Shown here: positions 42,041 to 51,737 of the stretch, piece by piece | Layout: each line of letters begins with the position of its first letter | Position numbering within the stretch: position 1 is the first letter of the stretch | Assembly (NCBI GenBank): GCA_947177775.1 | Contig: CAMWVS010000017.1 | Span: forward strand, 1 to 51,774 | Origin: an uncultured Prevotella sp. | GTDB lineage: Bacteria > Bacteroidota > Bacteroidia > Bacteroidales > Bacteroidaceae | Direction of reading: 5' to 3' | Length of the DNA stretch: 51,774 nt | Made by a program: the position numbers and the translations under genes | Notes under the pieces: generated by a model | Told to the model about the DNA's origin: nothing | Database searches by the model: none | What the model saw: only the letters and a program-made list of their open reading frames with translations

Positions 42041-42820
42041 ATGAAGATTGTCTTTATTGGTGCAGGCAAACTGGCTGTCAATCTTGGTCGCGCATTGCTC
42101 AAGGCTGGGCATGACGTGATACAGGTCTACAGCAGGACGATTGAGGCTGCAACGGAAATGGCTGTGGCAGTTGGCGGTTCGCCTACGGCTGATATCTGCA
42201 CTCTGAGCAATGAGGCCGACGCATATATCATCGCAGTTTCTGACGCTGCCATGCCAGACCTTATTCCGCAGATATGCAAGGGTAGAGAACAGAAAGTCTT
42301 TATGCACACTGCCGGCAGCATGCCGATGGATGTTTTCGGCGGCATGGCGCTTCATTACGGTGTGTTCTACCCCATGCAGTCGTTTACGAAGGGTCGTGAA
42401 GTCGACTTCAACAATATTCCATGTTTCATAGAGGCCAATGACGATTGCGCCATGCGGGTTATAGGCGAATTGGCCGGAAGCGTGAGCAGTAAGGTCACGG
42501 AGCTGTCGTCAGAAGACCGCAAGTATCTGCATCTTGCAGCTGTATTTGCATGCAACTTCGTAAACCATTGTTACGCTATCTCGGCGGACATTCTTGCGGA
42601 ACACGGACTGTCGTTTGACGTCATGTATCCGCTGATAGACGAGACCGTTCGCAAGGTCCACCAGATGGAGCCGGCAAAGGCGCAGACCGGTCCGGCCGTG
42701 AGATATGACGGAAATGTCATCCGCAACCAAAGTCTGCTCCTGCGCGGCAACCCGTTGGTGAAAGATATATATGAGCGAATGAGCATGAGTATTCACCGTA
42801 AAGCAGAACGCAATGATTAA
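42041..42820 (+). CDS. Rossmann-fold and DUF2520 domain protein
   Basis: A 259-residue protein from ATG 42041, the first residue of the Rossmann fold. An earlier in-frame ATG at 41999 overlaps the nitroreductase gene by 31 bp and is less likely. N-terminal NAD(P)-binding domain [20 protein letters not shown], and DUF2520 C-terminal domain ([31 protein letters not shown]). Resembles reductases of the ketopantoate/pyrroline-carboxylate type in fold; the reaction is unknown. The 3' end overlaps the KdsC-like gene by 8 bp. Confidence 0.9.
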   Translation: MKIVFIGAGKLAVNLGRALLKAGHDVIQVYSRTIEAATEMAVAVGGSPTADICTLSNEADAYIIAVSDAAMPDLIPQICKGREQKVFMHTAGSMPMDVFGGMALHYGVFYPMQSFTKGREVDFNNIPCFIEANDDCAMRVIGELAGSVSSKVTELSSEDRKYLHLAAVFACNFVNHCYAISADILAEHGLSFDVMYPLIDETVRKVHQMEPAKAQTGPAVRYDGNVIRNQSLLLRGNPLVKDIYERMSMSIHRKAERND

Positions 42821-43331
42821 CTATGATCTGAAAAAAATACGTGCTGTCATCTTCGATGTTGACGGAGTGCTGAGTGCAGAGACGATAACGTTGCATCCGG
42901 GTGGCGAACCCATGCGGACCGTGAACATCAAGGACGGATATGCCATACAACTGGCATGCAAGCTGGGACTGCGTGTCGCCATCATCACCGGCGGAACGAC
43001 GGAGAGTGTCCGTCGGAGATACACAAATCTCGGCGTTGAGGACGTATATATGGGTTGTGCAGTCAAGATAAAGACATACGACGAGTTTCTTCTGAAGTAT
43101 GGATTGTGTGACGAGGAGATTCTCTATATGGGAGACGACATTCCAGATTATGAGATAATGAAGCGTTGCGGATGTCCGGTATGTCCGGCGGATGCATGTG
43201 CTGACATAAAGGCTGTAAGCATATACATCAGTGAAAGGAACGGAGGACATGGCTGTGGGCGTGATGTGATAGAGCAGATTCTAAGAGCTAAAGGCAAATG
43301 GATGAATGACGCGAAAGCGTTCGGGTGGTGA
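42813..43331 (+). CDS. KdsC-like HAD phosphatase
   Basis: A 172-residue haloacid dehalogenase of the C0 (capless) type, like the 3-deoxy-D-manno-octulosonate 8-phosphate phosphatase of lipopolysaccharide synthesis. Seen: catalytic DVDGVLS (motif I, Asp15), [16 protein letters not shown] (motif II), the motif III lysine region, and [20 protein letters not shown] (motif IV). Capless KdsC proteins form tetramers (known). ATG within the DUF2520 gene end; 12 bp before the Maf gene. Confidence 0.88.
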   Translation: MINYDLKKIRAVIFDVDGVLSAETITLHPGGEPMRTVNIKDGYAIQLACKLGLRVAIITGGTTESVRRRYTNLGVEDVYMGCAVKIKTYDEFLLKYGLCDEEILYMGDDIPDYEIMKRCGCPVCPADACADIKAVSIYISERNGGHGCGRDVIEQILRAKGKWMNDAKAFGW

Positions 43332-43343
43332 TAAAAAACAAAT

Positions 43344-43949
43344 ATGAACATGTTGGACAATCTGAAAAAATATAAGATAATTCTGGCAAGCAATTCGCCA
43401 AGACGGCGTGAACTGCTTGCAGGGCTTGGCATTGACTTTGAAGTGAGAGTACTGGAAGACATTGACGAAACATATCCGGAAGGCAGCCTTAAACCTCAGG
43501 AAGTGCCTTTATATATATCAACAAAGAAAGCAGAGGCGAACCGGAGAATCATGGGAGACGACGAACTACTGATAACGGCCGATACTGTTGTCATTGTAGA
43601 CGACGAAGTGCTGGGAAAACCGGTCGATGCCGCAGATGCCGTACGTATGCTTCGCAAGTTAAGCGGAAGAACCCATAGTGTAGTTACAGGTGTTTGTCTG
43701 GCGACGTCGGGCATGCAACGCAATTTCACAGTGACTACAGGCGTTACGTTCAAGGAACTTACAGACGAAGAAATAGAATATTATGTAACTGAATACAAAC
43801 CATTCGACAAAGCCGGGGCATACGGCATCCAGGAGTGGATTGGTTATATAGGAGTGACCGGTTTGGATGGTAGCTATTTTAACGTCATGGGACTTCCGGT
43901 TCAGAGAATATATTGCGAACTACAGCATTTTGCAGGCGGCGATTGTTAG
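43344..43949 (+). CDS. maf: Maf/septum-formation family nucleoside triphosphate pyrophosphatase
   Basis: A 201-residue nucleotide pyrophosphatase that removes non-canonical nucleotides (Maf family, known). Seen: LASNSPRRRELLAGLGIDFE (the SxSPRR substrate block), TKKAEANRR, ITADTVVIVDDEVLGKP, LSGRTHSVVTGVCL, KAGAYGIQEWIGYIGVTGLD. Normal length. Last gene of the nitroreductase-DUF2520-KdsC-Maf run. Confidence 0.95.
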   Translation: MNMLDNLKKYKIILASNSPRRRELLAGLGIDFEVRVLEDIDETYPEGSLKPQEVPLYISTKKAEANRRIMGDDELLITADTVVIVDDEVLGKPVDAADAVRMLRKLSGRTHSVVTGVCLATSGMQRNFTVTTGVTFKELTDEEIEYYVTEYKPFDKAGAYGIQEWIGYIGVTGLDGSYFNVMGLPVQRIYCELQHFAGGDC

Positions 43950-44029
43950 AAATTGAAACAATTATAACGTGAAAATGTATTCGCATAGGTGAAAAAATGA
44001 AAAACTGAAGTAAAAAAGTGCTGAAATGT
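43950..44029 (+). other. Short AT-rich gap after maf
   Basis: No gene seen between the maf stop and the small-RNA promoter. A-rich; no clear terminator hairpin for the maf run. Confidence 0.5.
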
Positions 44030-44060
44030 TTTGTACATTAGGATATAATGCGTATCTTTG
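44030..44060 (+). promoter_or_regulatory. Promoter of candidate small RNA
   Basis: TTTG (44030-44033), spacer of exactly 19 bp, TATCTTTG (44053-44060): a full match to the Bacteroidota promoter consensus. There is no ORF behind it, only a terminator 50-75 bp downstream. Confidence 0.85.
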
Positions 44061-44066
44061 CAACCG

Positions 44067-44146
44067 TACAACTAGTAATTTTAATCTATATTTATCATTT
44101 TCCTAAAGGTAATCTGTCTGTGAAGATAGATTACCTGTTTTCTTTT
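44067..44146 (+). ncRNA. Candidate small RNA, about 80 nt
   Basis: Predicted transcript from about 44067 to the T-run after the terminator at 44107-44136. The terminator is a 13-bp stem (AGGTAATCTGTCT with AGATAGATTACCT, one G-T pair) closed by a GTGA (GNRA) tetraloop, followed by GTTTTCTTTT. The 5' part is AT-rich with no start codon followed by a frame. lepA has its own promoter downstream, so this is not a lepA leader. Size and start are inferred from the promoter. Confidence 0.65.
44107..44146 (+). terminator. Terminator of candidate small RNA
   Basis: 13-bp stem with a GTGA loop (44120-44123), T-rich tail GTTTTCTTTT; described with the small RNA above. Confidence 0.85.
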
Positions 44147-44237
44147 ATGATATTGCCACATCTTGATGTCACATTATATAGTGGCTATCATTTGAGTTGT
44201 CAATTGAATACATAGTAAAAAAATATTTCTTATTTGT

Positions 44238-44268
44238 TTTGCATTTAGCCCGATTTTAATTATCTTTG
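44238..44268 (+). promoter_or_regulatory. lepA promoter
   Basis: TTTG (44238-44241), 19-bp spacer, TATCTTTG (44261-44268): complete consensus. The lepA ATG is 25 bp downstream. Confidence 0.88.
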
Positions 44269-44293
44269 CGACTTTAAAAGCAGACACGAGTAA

Positions 44294-46075
44294 ATGGAAC
44301 ATATAAGGAACTTTTGTATAATCGCTCATATAGATCATGGTAAGTCGACCTTGGCTGACCGTATGTTGGAGTTTACCAAGACAATACAGGTTACAGGTGG
44401 ACAGATGCTTGATGACATGGATTTGGAACGTGAACGCGGTATAACTATAAAAAGTCACGCCATACAGATGGAATATATGCATGGCGGCGAGAAATATATA
44501 TTGAATCTGATAGACACTCCGGGACATGTTGACTTTTCATATGAGGTGTCACGGAGCATAGCCGCATGTGAAGGCGCGCTACTGGTGGTTGATGCGACCC
44601 AAGGTGTACAGGCACAGACCATATCCAACTTGTATATGGCTATAGACAATAATCTTGAAATAATCCCGGTAATAAACAAGATTGATATGCCCAGTGCGAT
44701 GCCTGATGAAGTGGAGGACGAAATAATAGACCTTATCGGGTGCGAACGCTCTGACATAATCAGAGCCAGCGGAAAGACGGGCGAAGGTATTAAGGATGTG
44801 CTTGATGCCGTTGTGGAGCGCGTTCCCCGTCCGACAGGTGATGCAGAGGCTCCGTTGCAGGCGCTGATTTTTGACTCTGTGTTCAACTCCTTTCGGGGAA
44901 TTATCGCTTATTTCAAGATAGAAAACGGTGTGTTGCGTCAAGGAGACAAAGTGAAATTCTTTAATACCGGTATGGAATATGTGGCCGATGAGATCGGTGT
45001 ATTGAAGATGAACATGATACCGCGAAAGGAACTCAGGACCGGGGATGTCGGATATATAATAAGCGGAATTAAAGACAGTAAAGAAGTCAAGGTCGGTGAC
45101 ACGATAACACACATAGCAAGACCTTGTGATGCTGCTATTGACGGATTTCAGGAAGTCAAGCCTATGGTTTTTGCCGGTGTCTATCCAATAGACCCGTCGG
45201 AATATGAGAACTTACGCGCATCGCTTGAAAAATTGCAGCTCAATGACGCTTCGCTGACCTTTTCGCCAGAATCATCAGTTGCTCTTGGATTCGGTTTCCG
45301 ATGTGGCTTCCTTGGTCTGTTGCACATGGAGATTGTGCAGGAGAGACTGGATCGGGAATTTAATATGGATGTCATAACGACTGTTCCGAATGTGTCGTAC
45401 ATGTGCTATGACAAACAGGGTGGGGAGAAGGAGGTTCACAATCCGTCCGGACTTCCGGAACAGACGCTCATTGATCATATTGAGGAGCCTTACATCAGAG
45501 CGTCCATCATTACTGCGGCCGATTATATAGGACCGATAATGACCCTGTGTCTTGACAAACGCGGCGAGTTATTGGATCAGCAATATGTAAGCGGAAACCG
45601 TGTGGAATTGCATTTCATGTTGCCTTTGGGTGAAATAGTGATAGATTTCTATGATAAACTTAAAAGTATATCTAAAGGATATGCTTCATTTGACTATCAT
45701 GTGGATTGTTTCCGCCCGTCAAAACTGGCGAAGCTGGACATACTGCTGAATGGTGAGCCTGTGGATGCTCTTTCAACGCTGACTCATCAGGACAATGCGG
45801 TTACGTTCGGACGGCGCATGTGTGAGAAACTGAAGGAATTAATACCGCGTCAACAGTTTGATATTGCCATTCAGGCAGCTATCGGGGCTAAGATTGTAGC
45901 GCGAGAGACAATAAAGTGTGTAAGAAAGGACGTCACAGCGAAATGCTATGGAGGTGATGTCAGCCGTAAGCGCAAGTTGTTAGAGAAGCAGAAGCGTGGA
46001 AAAAAGCGCATGAAACAAATCGGCAACGTGGAAGTGCCGCAGAAGGCATTTCTGGCTGTGCTCAAACTTGAGTAA
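44294..46075 (+). CDS. lepA: Elongation factor 4 (back-translocase)
   Basis: Ribosome-associated GTPase, 593 residues, normal length. Seen: G1 AHIDHGKST (11-19), G2 region with [14 protein letters not shown]3 DTPGHVDF (74-81), G4 NKID (128-131), and the EF4-specific C-terminal domain ([40 protein letters not shown]). Membrane-associated or cytoplasmic, resumes stalled translation (known). 8 bp of its 3' end lie in an upstream in-frame extension of the next gene, but the real crp-type start is further on. Confidence 0.97.
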   Translation: MEHIRNFCIIAHIDHGKSTLADRMLEFTKTIQVTGGQMLDDMDLERERGITIKSHAIQMEYMHGGEKYILNLIDTPGHVDFSYEVSRSIAACEGALLVVDATQGVQAQTISNLYMAIDNNLEIIPVINKIDMPSAMPDEVEDEIIDLIGCERSDIIRASGKTGEGIKDVLDAVVERVPRPTGDAEAPLQALIFDSVFNSFRGIIAYFKIENGVLRQGDKVKFFNTGMEYVADEIGVLKMNMIPRKELRTGDVGYIISGIKDSKEVKVGDTITHIARPCDAAIDGFQEVKPMVFAGVYPIDPSEYENLRASLEKLQLNDASLTFSPESSVALGFGFRCGFLGLLHMEIVQERLDREFNMDVITTVPNVSYMCYDKQGGEKEVHNPSGLPEQTLIDHIEEPYIRASIITAADYIGPIMTLCLDKRGELLDQQYVSGNRVELHFMLPLGEIVIDFYDKLKSISKGYASFDYHVDCFRPSKLAKLDILLNGEPVDALSTLTHQDNAVTFGRRMCEKLKELIPRQQFDIAIQAAIGAKIVARETIKCVRKDVTAKCYGGDVSRKRKLLEKQKRGKKRMKQIGNVEVPQKAFLAVLKLE

Positions 46076-46118
46076 AAGACTACCGTACACTAAACAAAAC
46101 CAAAAGGAGGATACCGTA

Positions 46119-46715
46119 ATGCCAAACATCGGACTTGTGAAACGTGATGTGGCCAGAGAACTTGCCCGTCGTTACAGTACAATGACTCATGATGAGTTGG
46201 ATGTGCTGGAGAGTGTTCTTGTGCCAATGAAATTCCAGAAGGGAGAAAAGATTCTTACCGAAGGAGAAACCTGTGAGCATATCTATTGGATTGCGAAGGG
46301 GCTTGTCAGGCAGTTCTATCATAAGAACGGCAAAGAGGTTACTGAATATATGGCAGTAGAAAACCATATTGTAATGTGTATTGAGAGTCTTTTTAAGGAA
46401 GAACCAGCTCGAATGCAGATACATACTCTTGAACCTACTGTCATTTATGCCATGCCACGTAAGCTGCTTGAACAGGTGGCTATGAGAAGCGTGAATATAC
46501 AGATTCTTTATAGAAAGATATTGGAGGAATCGCTCATTCTTAGTCAAGTTCGTGCTGATATGTTACGGTTTGAAACGGCTCAGGATCGCTATTCCAAGTT
46601 TGTGAAGATGCATCCACAGCTCGTATTGCGTGCCCCGTTGGTATATATCGCAAGTTATTTGCAGATGACGCCTGAAACGCTGAGTCGTGTCAGGAATCTG
46701 GTGTTACAGGAATAA
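46119..46715 (+). CDS. Crp/Fnr-family transcription regulator
   Basis: A 198-residue regulator. The ATG at 46119 is chosen because a strong AAGGAGG ribosome site lies 8 bp before it (46104-46112), unusual for this phylum; an in-frame ATG at 46068 overlaps lepA. N-terminal cyclic-nucleotide-binding-type fold (LVPMKFQKGEKILTEGETCE, WIAKGLVRQFYHKNGKEVTE, IVMCIESLFKEEP), a dimer helix (YRKILEESLILSQVRADMLR), and a C-terminal winged helix (LVYIASYLQMTPETLSRVRN). No iron-sulfur cysteines as in Fnr. Ligand unknown. 44 bp behind lepA. Confidence 0.9.
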   Translation: MPNIGLVKRDVARELARRYSTMTHDELDVLESVLVPMKFQKGEKILTEGETCEHIYWIAKGLVRQFYHKNGKEVTEYMAVENHIVMCIESLFKEEPARMQIHTLEPTVIYAMPRKLLEQVAMRSVNIQILYRKILEESLILSQVRADMLRFETAQDRYSKFVKMHPQLVLRAPLVYIASYLQMTPETLSRVRNLVLQE

Positions 46716-46822
46716 GACGAAAGAAATTCTCATATAATTGTATGCTTTTTGATACAACACAGAAATCGTTCTGTTATATCGGTATCAATAGTCGTGATTA
46801 TTGCATTTGAAGTCTGTGTTAC

Positions 46823-46884
46823 TGATATCCCTTAATGGTGAATACATGAAAGAGTGTAGTCGCATTGAGGGATATCATTTTTTT
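46823..46884 (+). terminator. Terminator after the Crp/Fnr gene
   Basis: TGATATCCCTTAATG (46823-46837) pairs with CATTGAGGGATATCA (46863-46877) over 15 bp with one G-T pair; 25-nt loop; followed by TTTTTTT. 108 bp after the stop codon. Confidence 0.88.
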
Positions 46885-47017
46885 CTATAATGTCAGAAGC
46901 TGTAGCCGGATATTATTTCTTTGTTTGTATATGGAGCCTTGTGTAATGCAGATGATGGGTAATATCAAATAGTTATGCCAAGGTATTTCTGGCTTCTTGC
47001 ATTGCCTATATACAATA
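46885..47017. other. Intergenic sequence between convergent genes
   Basis: Between the terminator of the Crp/Fnr gene and the gdhA terminator. No ORF or promoter pair seen. Confidence 0.5.
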
Positions 47018-47048
47018 AAAAATCCCAGACTTCACGTCTGAGATTTTT
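47018..47048. terminator. Terminator of gdhA (bidirectional)
   Basis: AAAAATCCCAGAC (47018-47030) and GTCTGAGATTTTT (47036-47048), 12 of 13 pairs, loop TTCAC. The A-rich left arm gives T-run termination on the minus strand for gdhA. Confidence 0.85.
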
Positions 47049-47108
47049 CATTGTAAGCCTGAAAATAAAATCGCTTACTTCAAATTATGTTCTGTATAAT
47101 ATCATTCC

Positions 47109-48446
47109 TTAAACGATACCCTGAGCCATCATGGCCTTGGCAACTTTCATGAAACCGGCGACGTTGGCGCCCTTCTCATAGTTGATGTAGCCGTCTGCTT
47201 CTGTTCCGTATTTCACGCAGTTGTCGTGAATGTCCTTCATGATTACTTTCAGACGGTTGTCTACGTCTTCGGATGTCCAGCTCAGACGTTCTGAGTTCTG
47301 GCTCATTTCCAGACCGGAAACAGACACACCACCGGCATTTGACGCCTTTCCCGGAGCATAAAGCACCTTTGCAGCCTGGAATGCCTCGATTGCCTCGGGA
47401 GTTGAAGGCATGTTGGCGCCTTCTGCAACGGCAATGATTCCGTTTTCGATGAGAACCTTTGCCTCTTCACCATTGATTTCATTCTGTGTGGCGCAGGGAA
47501 GGGCGATGTCAGCCTTTTCGTTCCAAGGTCTTTCACCTGCATGATATACGGCGTTAGGATATTCCTCGGCATACTCCTTGATACGGCCACGCTCGATGTT
47601 CTTGAGTTCCATTACATAGTCGAGTTTCTCGCGGTCTATTCCGTCCGGATCGTAGATATAACCGTCGGAATCAGATAATGTGAGAACCTTAGCACCAAGC
47701 TGGATGCACTTCTCGGCTGCATACTGGGCCACGTTTCCAGAACCAGAAATCAGTACGCTCTTTCCTGCCAGCTCTATGCCGCGTGTCTCAAGCATTGAGA
47801 GCAGGAAGTAGACTGTACCGTAGCCTGTTGCCTCCGGACGAATGAGAGAACCACCGAACTCGCGGCCCTTACCTGTCAGTACGCCGCTCCACTCGTGTGT
47901 GAGTTTCTTGTACTGTCCGAAGAGATAGCCGACCTCACGTCCGCCGACACCTATATCTCCGGCAGGAACGTCTACATCGGGACCGATATGGCGGTAGAGT
48001 TCGTTCATGAAAGCCTGACAGAAGCGCATAACTTCCGCATCGCTCTTGCCACGTGGAGAGAAATCGGAACCACCCTTTGCACCACCCATAGGCAATGTCG
48101 TGAGTGAGTTCTTGAATGTCTGCTCGAAAGCGAGGAACTTCAGAATACCGAGATTTACGGATTTATGGAAACGGATACCGCCCTTATACGGACCGATAAC
48201 GTTGTTATGCTGAATGCGGTAGCCCATGTTTGTGTTGACTTTGCCGCTGTCGTCCACCCATGTGACACGGAATTCGATGACGCGATCCGGTATACAGAGA
48301 CGTTCAATGAGATTTGATTTTTCAAATTCCGGATGTTTGTTATACTCTTCCTCAATTGTAGGAAGAACCTGACTTACTGCCTGAATGTACTCAGGTTCGT
48401 TAGGAAATCTTCTTTTGAGATCCTCTACGACTTGCGCTGCGTTCAT
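47109..48446 (-). CDS. gdhA: NADP-specific glutamate dehydrogenase
   Basis: Cytoplasmic hexameric enzyme making glutamate from 2-oxoglutarate and ammonium, 445 residues, normal length for the class I GDH. Seen: YKGGIRFHKSVNLGILKFLA, TTLPMGGAKGGSDFSPRGKS (catalytic lysine), VPAGDIGVGGREVGYLFGQY, and the NADP-binding GSGNVAQYAAEKC. The dinucleotide site with DSDG supports NADP preference only by family. The promoter lies 50 bp upstream of the ATG. Isolated gene, flanked by terminators. Confidence 0.97.
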   Translation of the reverse strand: MNAAQVVEDLKRRFPNEPEYIQAVSQVLPTIEEEYNKHPEFEKSNLIERLCIPDRVIEFRVTWVDDSGKVNTNMGYRIQHNNVIGPYKGGIRFHKSVNLGILKFLAFEQTFKNSLTTLPMGGAKGGSDFSPRGKSDAEVMRFCQAFMNELYRHIGPDVDVPAGDIGVGGREVGYLFGQYKKLTHEWSGVLTGKGREFGGSLIRPEATGYGTVYFLLSMLETRGIELAGKSVLISGSGNVAQYAAEKCIQLGAKVLTLSDSDGYIYDPDGIDREKLDYVMELKNIERGRIKEYAEEYPNAVYHAGERPWNEKADIALPCATQNEINGEEAKVLIENGIIAVAEGANMPSTPEAIEAFQAAKVLYAPGKASNAGGVSVSGLEMSQNSERLSWTSEDVDNRLKVIMKDIHDNCVKYGTEADGYINYEKGANVAGFMKVAKAMMAQGIV

Positions 48447-48495
48447 AATCTTTTTCCTTTTAGGTGTTTACTTAACTGTTCGTTGATTGATGGTG

Positions 48496-48526
48496 CAAAG
48501 GTAAAGCATTTCTTTTGAATTACCAA
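48496..48526 (-). promoter_or_regulatory. gdhA promoter
   Basis: Minus strand TTGG (complement of 48523-48526), 19-bp spacer, TACCTTTG (complement of 48496-48503). The -33 box is one off the TTTG consensus; spacing is exact. Confidence 0.75.
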
Positions 48527-48643
48527 CGTTTTATCAAAAAAAATATCAAATATATGTCTTTTTGTCGTTTTTGTTTGGCGTTTCATGAAAAATAGTTGCA
48601 TATTCGTGCATTATAGTCGCTTTGACACGTCATAATAAAAACA

Positions 48644-48686
48644 ATATGGGAACAGACTTATGCCGTTGGCGTGTCTGTCCCCATAT
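48644..48686 (-). terminator. Terminator of the malic enzyme gene
   Basis: ATATGGGAACAGAC (48644-48657) and GTCTGTCCCCATAT (48673-48686), 13 of 14 pairs with a single A-C mismatch. On the minus strand it is followed by TTGTTTTTATT. It lies 26 bp after the stop of the malic enzyme gene. Confidence 0.85.
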
Positions 48687-48711
48687 ATATGTATTATACA
48701 GTCAGTTTAAA

Positions 48712-51015
48712 TCAATGTGTGTCTCCACCCAATTTGTTCTTTATCTTGTCCACATAAGCGTCGATTACAGCGACAGCTGTTATGTTCACGACATCGCGTA
48801 CAGAACATTCAAAGTCTGTGAAGTGGATTGGTTTGTTGAGTCCCATCTGTATCGGACCTATAATTTCAGTCTCAGGGTAGAGGGTCTGCAACAATTTATA
48901 CGCTCCGTTTGCACTGCTAAGATTTGGGAATATAAGAGTATTGACATCGAGTCCCTTAAGACGTGAGAACGGATATTTTTTGTCCCTCAACTCTTTGTTG
49001 AGAGCAAAGTTGACTTGCATTTCTCCGTCTATAGCAAGGTCCGGATATTCACTCTGAAGTTCAGCCACGGCCTGATGAACCTGTACGGGACTTCCTGTTT
49101 CTTCCGTTCCGAAATTACTGTAGCTGAGCATGGCTACATTTGGAGTCTCATTAAAGAATTTGACAGACCTTACGCTCAATTTGGCAATATCCTTAAGAAC
49201 CTCTTTGTCAGGATGTCTGTTAATCAGCGTATCGGCAATGTAATATGTACCTTTCTTTGAGTTGAGAATGTGCATTGTGCCGAAATGTTTGTATTCCGGT
49301 TTGATGCCGATAACCTCTTTTGCCACTTTGATAGTGTTAGAGTATTTGGTGTAAAGACCAGTGATGAAAGCATCTGCCTCTCCTGTCTCTACCATCATCA
49401 TTCCAAAGTAGTTGCGCTCGAACATCTTGTCGTTGGCTTCCTCTACGGTATACCCTTGACGCTGACGTTTGGTGGCCAGCAGTTTTGCATAACGTTCACG
49501 ACGATCCGCCTGATTATCATGACGCAGATTCACAATTTCAATGCCATCGAGATTGAGTTCAAGTTCCTTGGCCAGTTTCTCTATACGCTCATCATTACCG
49601 AGAAGAATCGGGCTACAGATGCCCTCTGCCTTTGCTTGAACAGCCGCTTTGAGCATTGTGGGGTGGATACCTTCGGCAAATACGACCCTTTGCGGGTGTG
49701 CACGTGCCGTATCATATAATTTCTGGGTTAGCTTTGTTTCCTGGCCGAGTAGCTCGCGCAATTCATTCTTATATGCAGTCCAGTCCGTGATTTCCTTTCT
49801 CGCAACGCCACTTTCGATCGCTGCTTTTGCCACTGCTGCAGAAACTTCGGTTATAAGCCGTGGGTCAACAGGCTTCGGTATGAAATAGAGCGGGCCGAAA
49901 GTAAGGTTGTTCACCTGATAGACATCGTTGACGACATCCGGAACAGGTTGCTTTGCCAAGTTGGCAATGGCGTGTACAGCAGCCATTTTCATTTCTTCAT
50001 TGATGGCACTTGCATGCACATCCAAAGCTCCGCGGAAGATATAAGGGAAACCTATGACATTGTTTATCTGGTTAGGATAATCCGAACGACCGGTAGCCAT
50101 AAGAACATCGGGACGACTCTCCATAGCGTCTTCATAACTTATTTCCGGAACAGGATTAGCCAATGCGAATACTATTGGCTGGTCAGCCATGGAACGTATC
50201 ATGTCCTGTGAGAGTATATTACCTTTCGACAGACCAACGAAAACGTCAGCTCCATTAATAGCTTCTTCAAGAGTATGTATGTCACGACGGTCTGTAGCAA
50301 AGAATTTCTTTTGTTCTGTCAGATCCGGACGGTCGCTGGTAATTACGCCCTTTGAATCCAACATGACAATATTCTCACGACGAGCTCCAAGAGCCATATA
50401 TAGTTTTGTGCATGAGATGGCGGCGGCTCCGGCTCCGTTGACAACGATTCTCACCTTACTTATATCCTTGCCGTTCACCTCAAGTGCATTTTTCAAACCA
50501 GCTGCCGATATGATGGCTGTGCCATGCTGGTCGTCATGCATAACCGGGATATCCAGTGTTTTCTTCAGACGTTCTTCGATGTAGAAGCACTCGGGAGCTT
50601 TGATGTCTTCCAAGTTGATACCTCCGAATGTCGGTGCGATCTTTTCCACGGCCTCACAGAATTTTGCCGGGTCCTTCTCTGCAACTTCAATATCAAAAAC
50701 GTCAATACCGCCATAAATCTTAAAGAGCAATCCTTTGCCCTCCATCACAGGTTTGCCGCTCAGTGCGCCAATATCACCAAGACCGAGGACGGCTGTTCCA
50801 TTGCTTATCACAGCCACAAGATTCCCTTTGTCGGTATATCTGTAAGCGTCATTAGGGTTCTGCTGTATCTCAAGACAGGGATAAGCCACTCCCGGCGAGT
50901 ATGCCAGGCTGAGGTCTGTCTGTGTTCGATAGGGCTTGGTTGGTTTCACCTCAATCTTACCCGGTCTGCCGTTCTCGTGATACTCGAGAGCGGCTTCTTT
51001 TGATATTTTCACCAT
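48712..51015 (-). CDS. maeB: NADP-dependent malic enzyme with phosphotransacetylase-like domain
   Basis: A 767-residue fusion, the usual MaeB design. N-terminal malic domain and NAD-binding domain (residues about 1-420): [81 protein letters not shown]-terminal phosphate acetyltransferase-like domain (about 430-767): [60 protein letters not shown]. Oxidatively decarboxylates malate to pyruvate; the C-terminal domain is regulatory in known members. Cofactor preference is from the family. Divergent from the TetR gene. Confidence 0.95.
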   Translation of the reverse strand: MVKISKEAALEYHENGRPGKIEVKPTKPYRTQTDLSLAYSPGVAYPCLEIQQNPNDAYRYTDKGNLVAVISNGTAVLGLGDIGALSGKPVMEGKGLLFKIYGGIDVFDIEVAEKDPAKFCEAVEKIAPTFGGINLEDIKAPECFYIEERLKKTLDIPVMHDDQHGTAIISAAGLKNALEVNGKDISKVRIVVNGAGAAAISCTKLYMALGARRENIVMLDSKGVITSDRPDLTEQKKFFATDRRDIHTLEEAINGADVFVGLSKGNILSQDMIRSMADQPIVFALANPVPEISYEDAMESRPDVLMATGRSDYPNQINNVIGFPYIFRGALDVHASAINEEMKMAAVHAIANLAKQPVPDVVNDVYQVNNLTFGPLYFIPKPVDPRLITEVSAAVAKAAIESGVARKEITDWTAYKNELRELLGQETKLTQKLYDTARAHPQRVVFAEGIHPTMLKAAVQAKAEGICSPILLGNDERIEKLAKELELNLDGIEIVNLRHDNQADRRERYAKLLATKRQRQGYTVEEANDKMFERNYFGMMMVETGEADAFITGLYTKYSNTIKVAKEVIGIKPEYKHFGTMHILNSKKGTYYIADTLINRHPDKEVLKDIAKLSVRSVKFFNETPNVAMLSYSNFGTEETGSPVQVHQAVAELQSEYPDLAIDGEMQVNFALNKELRDKKYPFSRLKGLDVNTLIFPNLSSANGAYKLLQTLYPETEIIGPIQMGLNKPIHFTDFECSVRDVVNITAVAVIDAYVDKIKNKLGGDTH

Positions 51016-51109
51016 AAGCTATATTATTATAATGTTATTGTTTCTTTTTTGCTTGTCTTCCAATGGAATTGGCCTATGACTATCTTTTAGTCTGAAACTT
51101 TTAGGAAGG

Positions 51110-51117
51110 CAAAGTTA
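51110..51117 (-). promoter_or_regulatory. -7 box of the malic enzyme gene
   Basis: Minus strand TAACTTTG followed by C, 95 bp before the ATG at 51015. It faces the TetR -7 box 42 bp away. Confidence 0.6.
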
Positions 51118-51159
51118 CCAAAAACAAACCGAATATGATATTTTTTTTTAGAATTTTAG

Positions 51160-51167
51160 TAACTTTG
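51160..51167 (+). promoter_or_regulatory. -7 box of the TetR gene
   Basis: TAACTTTG followed by CA, 30 bp before the ATG at 51198. The in-frame ATG at 51135 is upstream of this box and is rejected as a start. Confidence 0.65.
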
Positions 51168-51197
51168 CATCATAAACCGTTTAGAAACCGTTTAGAT

Positions 51198-51737
51198 ATG
51201 CAGGAAATAAAAAATATTTCGACATATAGGCACTCTTTGAAAGACAAAATACTGGAAACATCCATGACGTTGTTTGCCAATAAAGGCATAAATAGAGTCA
51301 AAATGGATGATATTGCCAACACGCTTTCCATATCCAAACGGACCATCTATGAGATTTATAGTGATAAAGAAGAACTTCTTTTTGAGGGGGTGAAGAAATA
51401 CAGGACTTTGAGAAGTGAACACATGCGTTTGATTTCTTTTAACAGTGACAATGTCATGGATATCATTTTGCATGCTTATATGTTGCAAGTCGAGGAGTTC
51501 AAACGAACCAATCCGGTCTTCTATTCTGACATAGAACGTTATCCCAAAGTAATGAGATATCTCGAAGACGAGCATAAATTGACTCGCAGCGAGTTTCTTA
51601 ATTTTCTACATCGCGGCGTTACCGAGGGCTATTTTCTCAGCGACATCAATTATGAGCTGATTATGAATATGTTTGATGCGTTGGGTAAATATATCATGTC
51701 AAACCAGCTTTACATGTGTTACCCCAGTTCGGTATAA
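51198..51737 (+). CDS. TetR-family transcription regulator
   Basis: A 179-residue regulator. The N-terminal TetR helix-turn-helix is plain: KDKILETSMTLFANKGINRV, MDDIANTLSISKRTIYEIYS, DKEELLFEGVKKYRTL. The C-terminal ligand and dimer domain is all helical (IILHAYMLQVEEFKRTNPVF; GVTEGYFLSDINYELIMNMF). Ligand unknown. Divergent from the malic enzyme gene, so it may control that promoter, itself, or an efflux gene beyond the window (inference). Confidence 0.9.
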   Translation: MQEIKNISTYRHSLKDKILETSMTLFANKGINRVKMDDIANTLSISKRTIYEIYSDKEELLFEGVKKYRTLRSEHMRLISFNSDNVMDIILHAYMLQVEEFKRTNPVFYSDIERYPKVMRYLEDEHKLTRSEFLNFLHRGVTEGYFLSDINYELIMNMFDALGKYIMSNQLYMCYPSSV

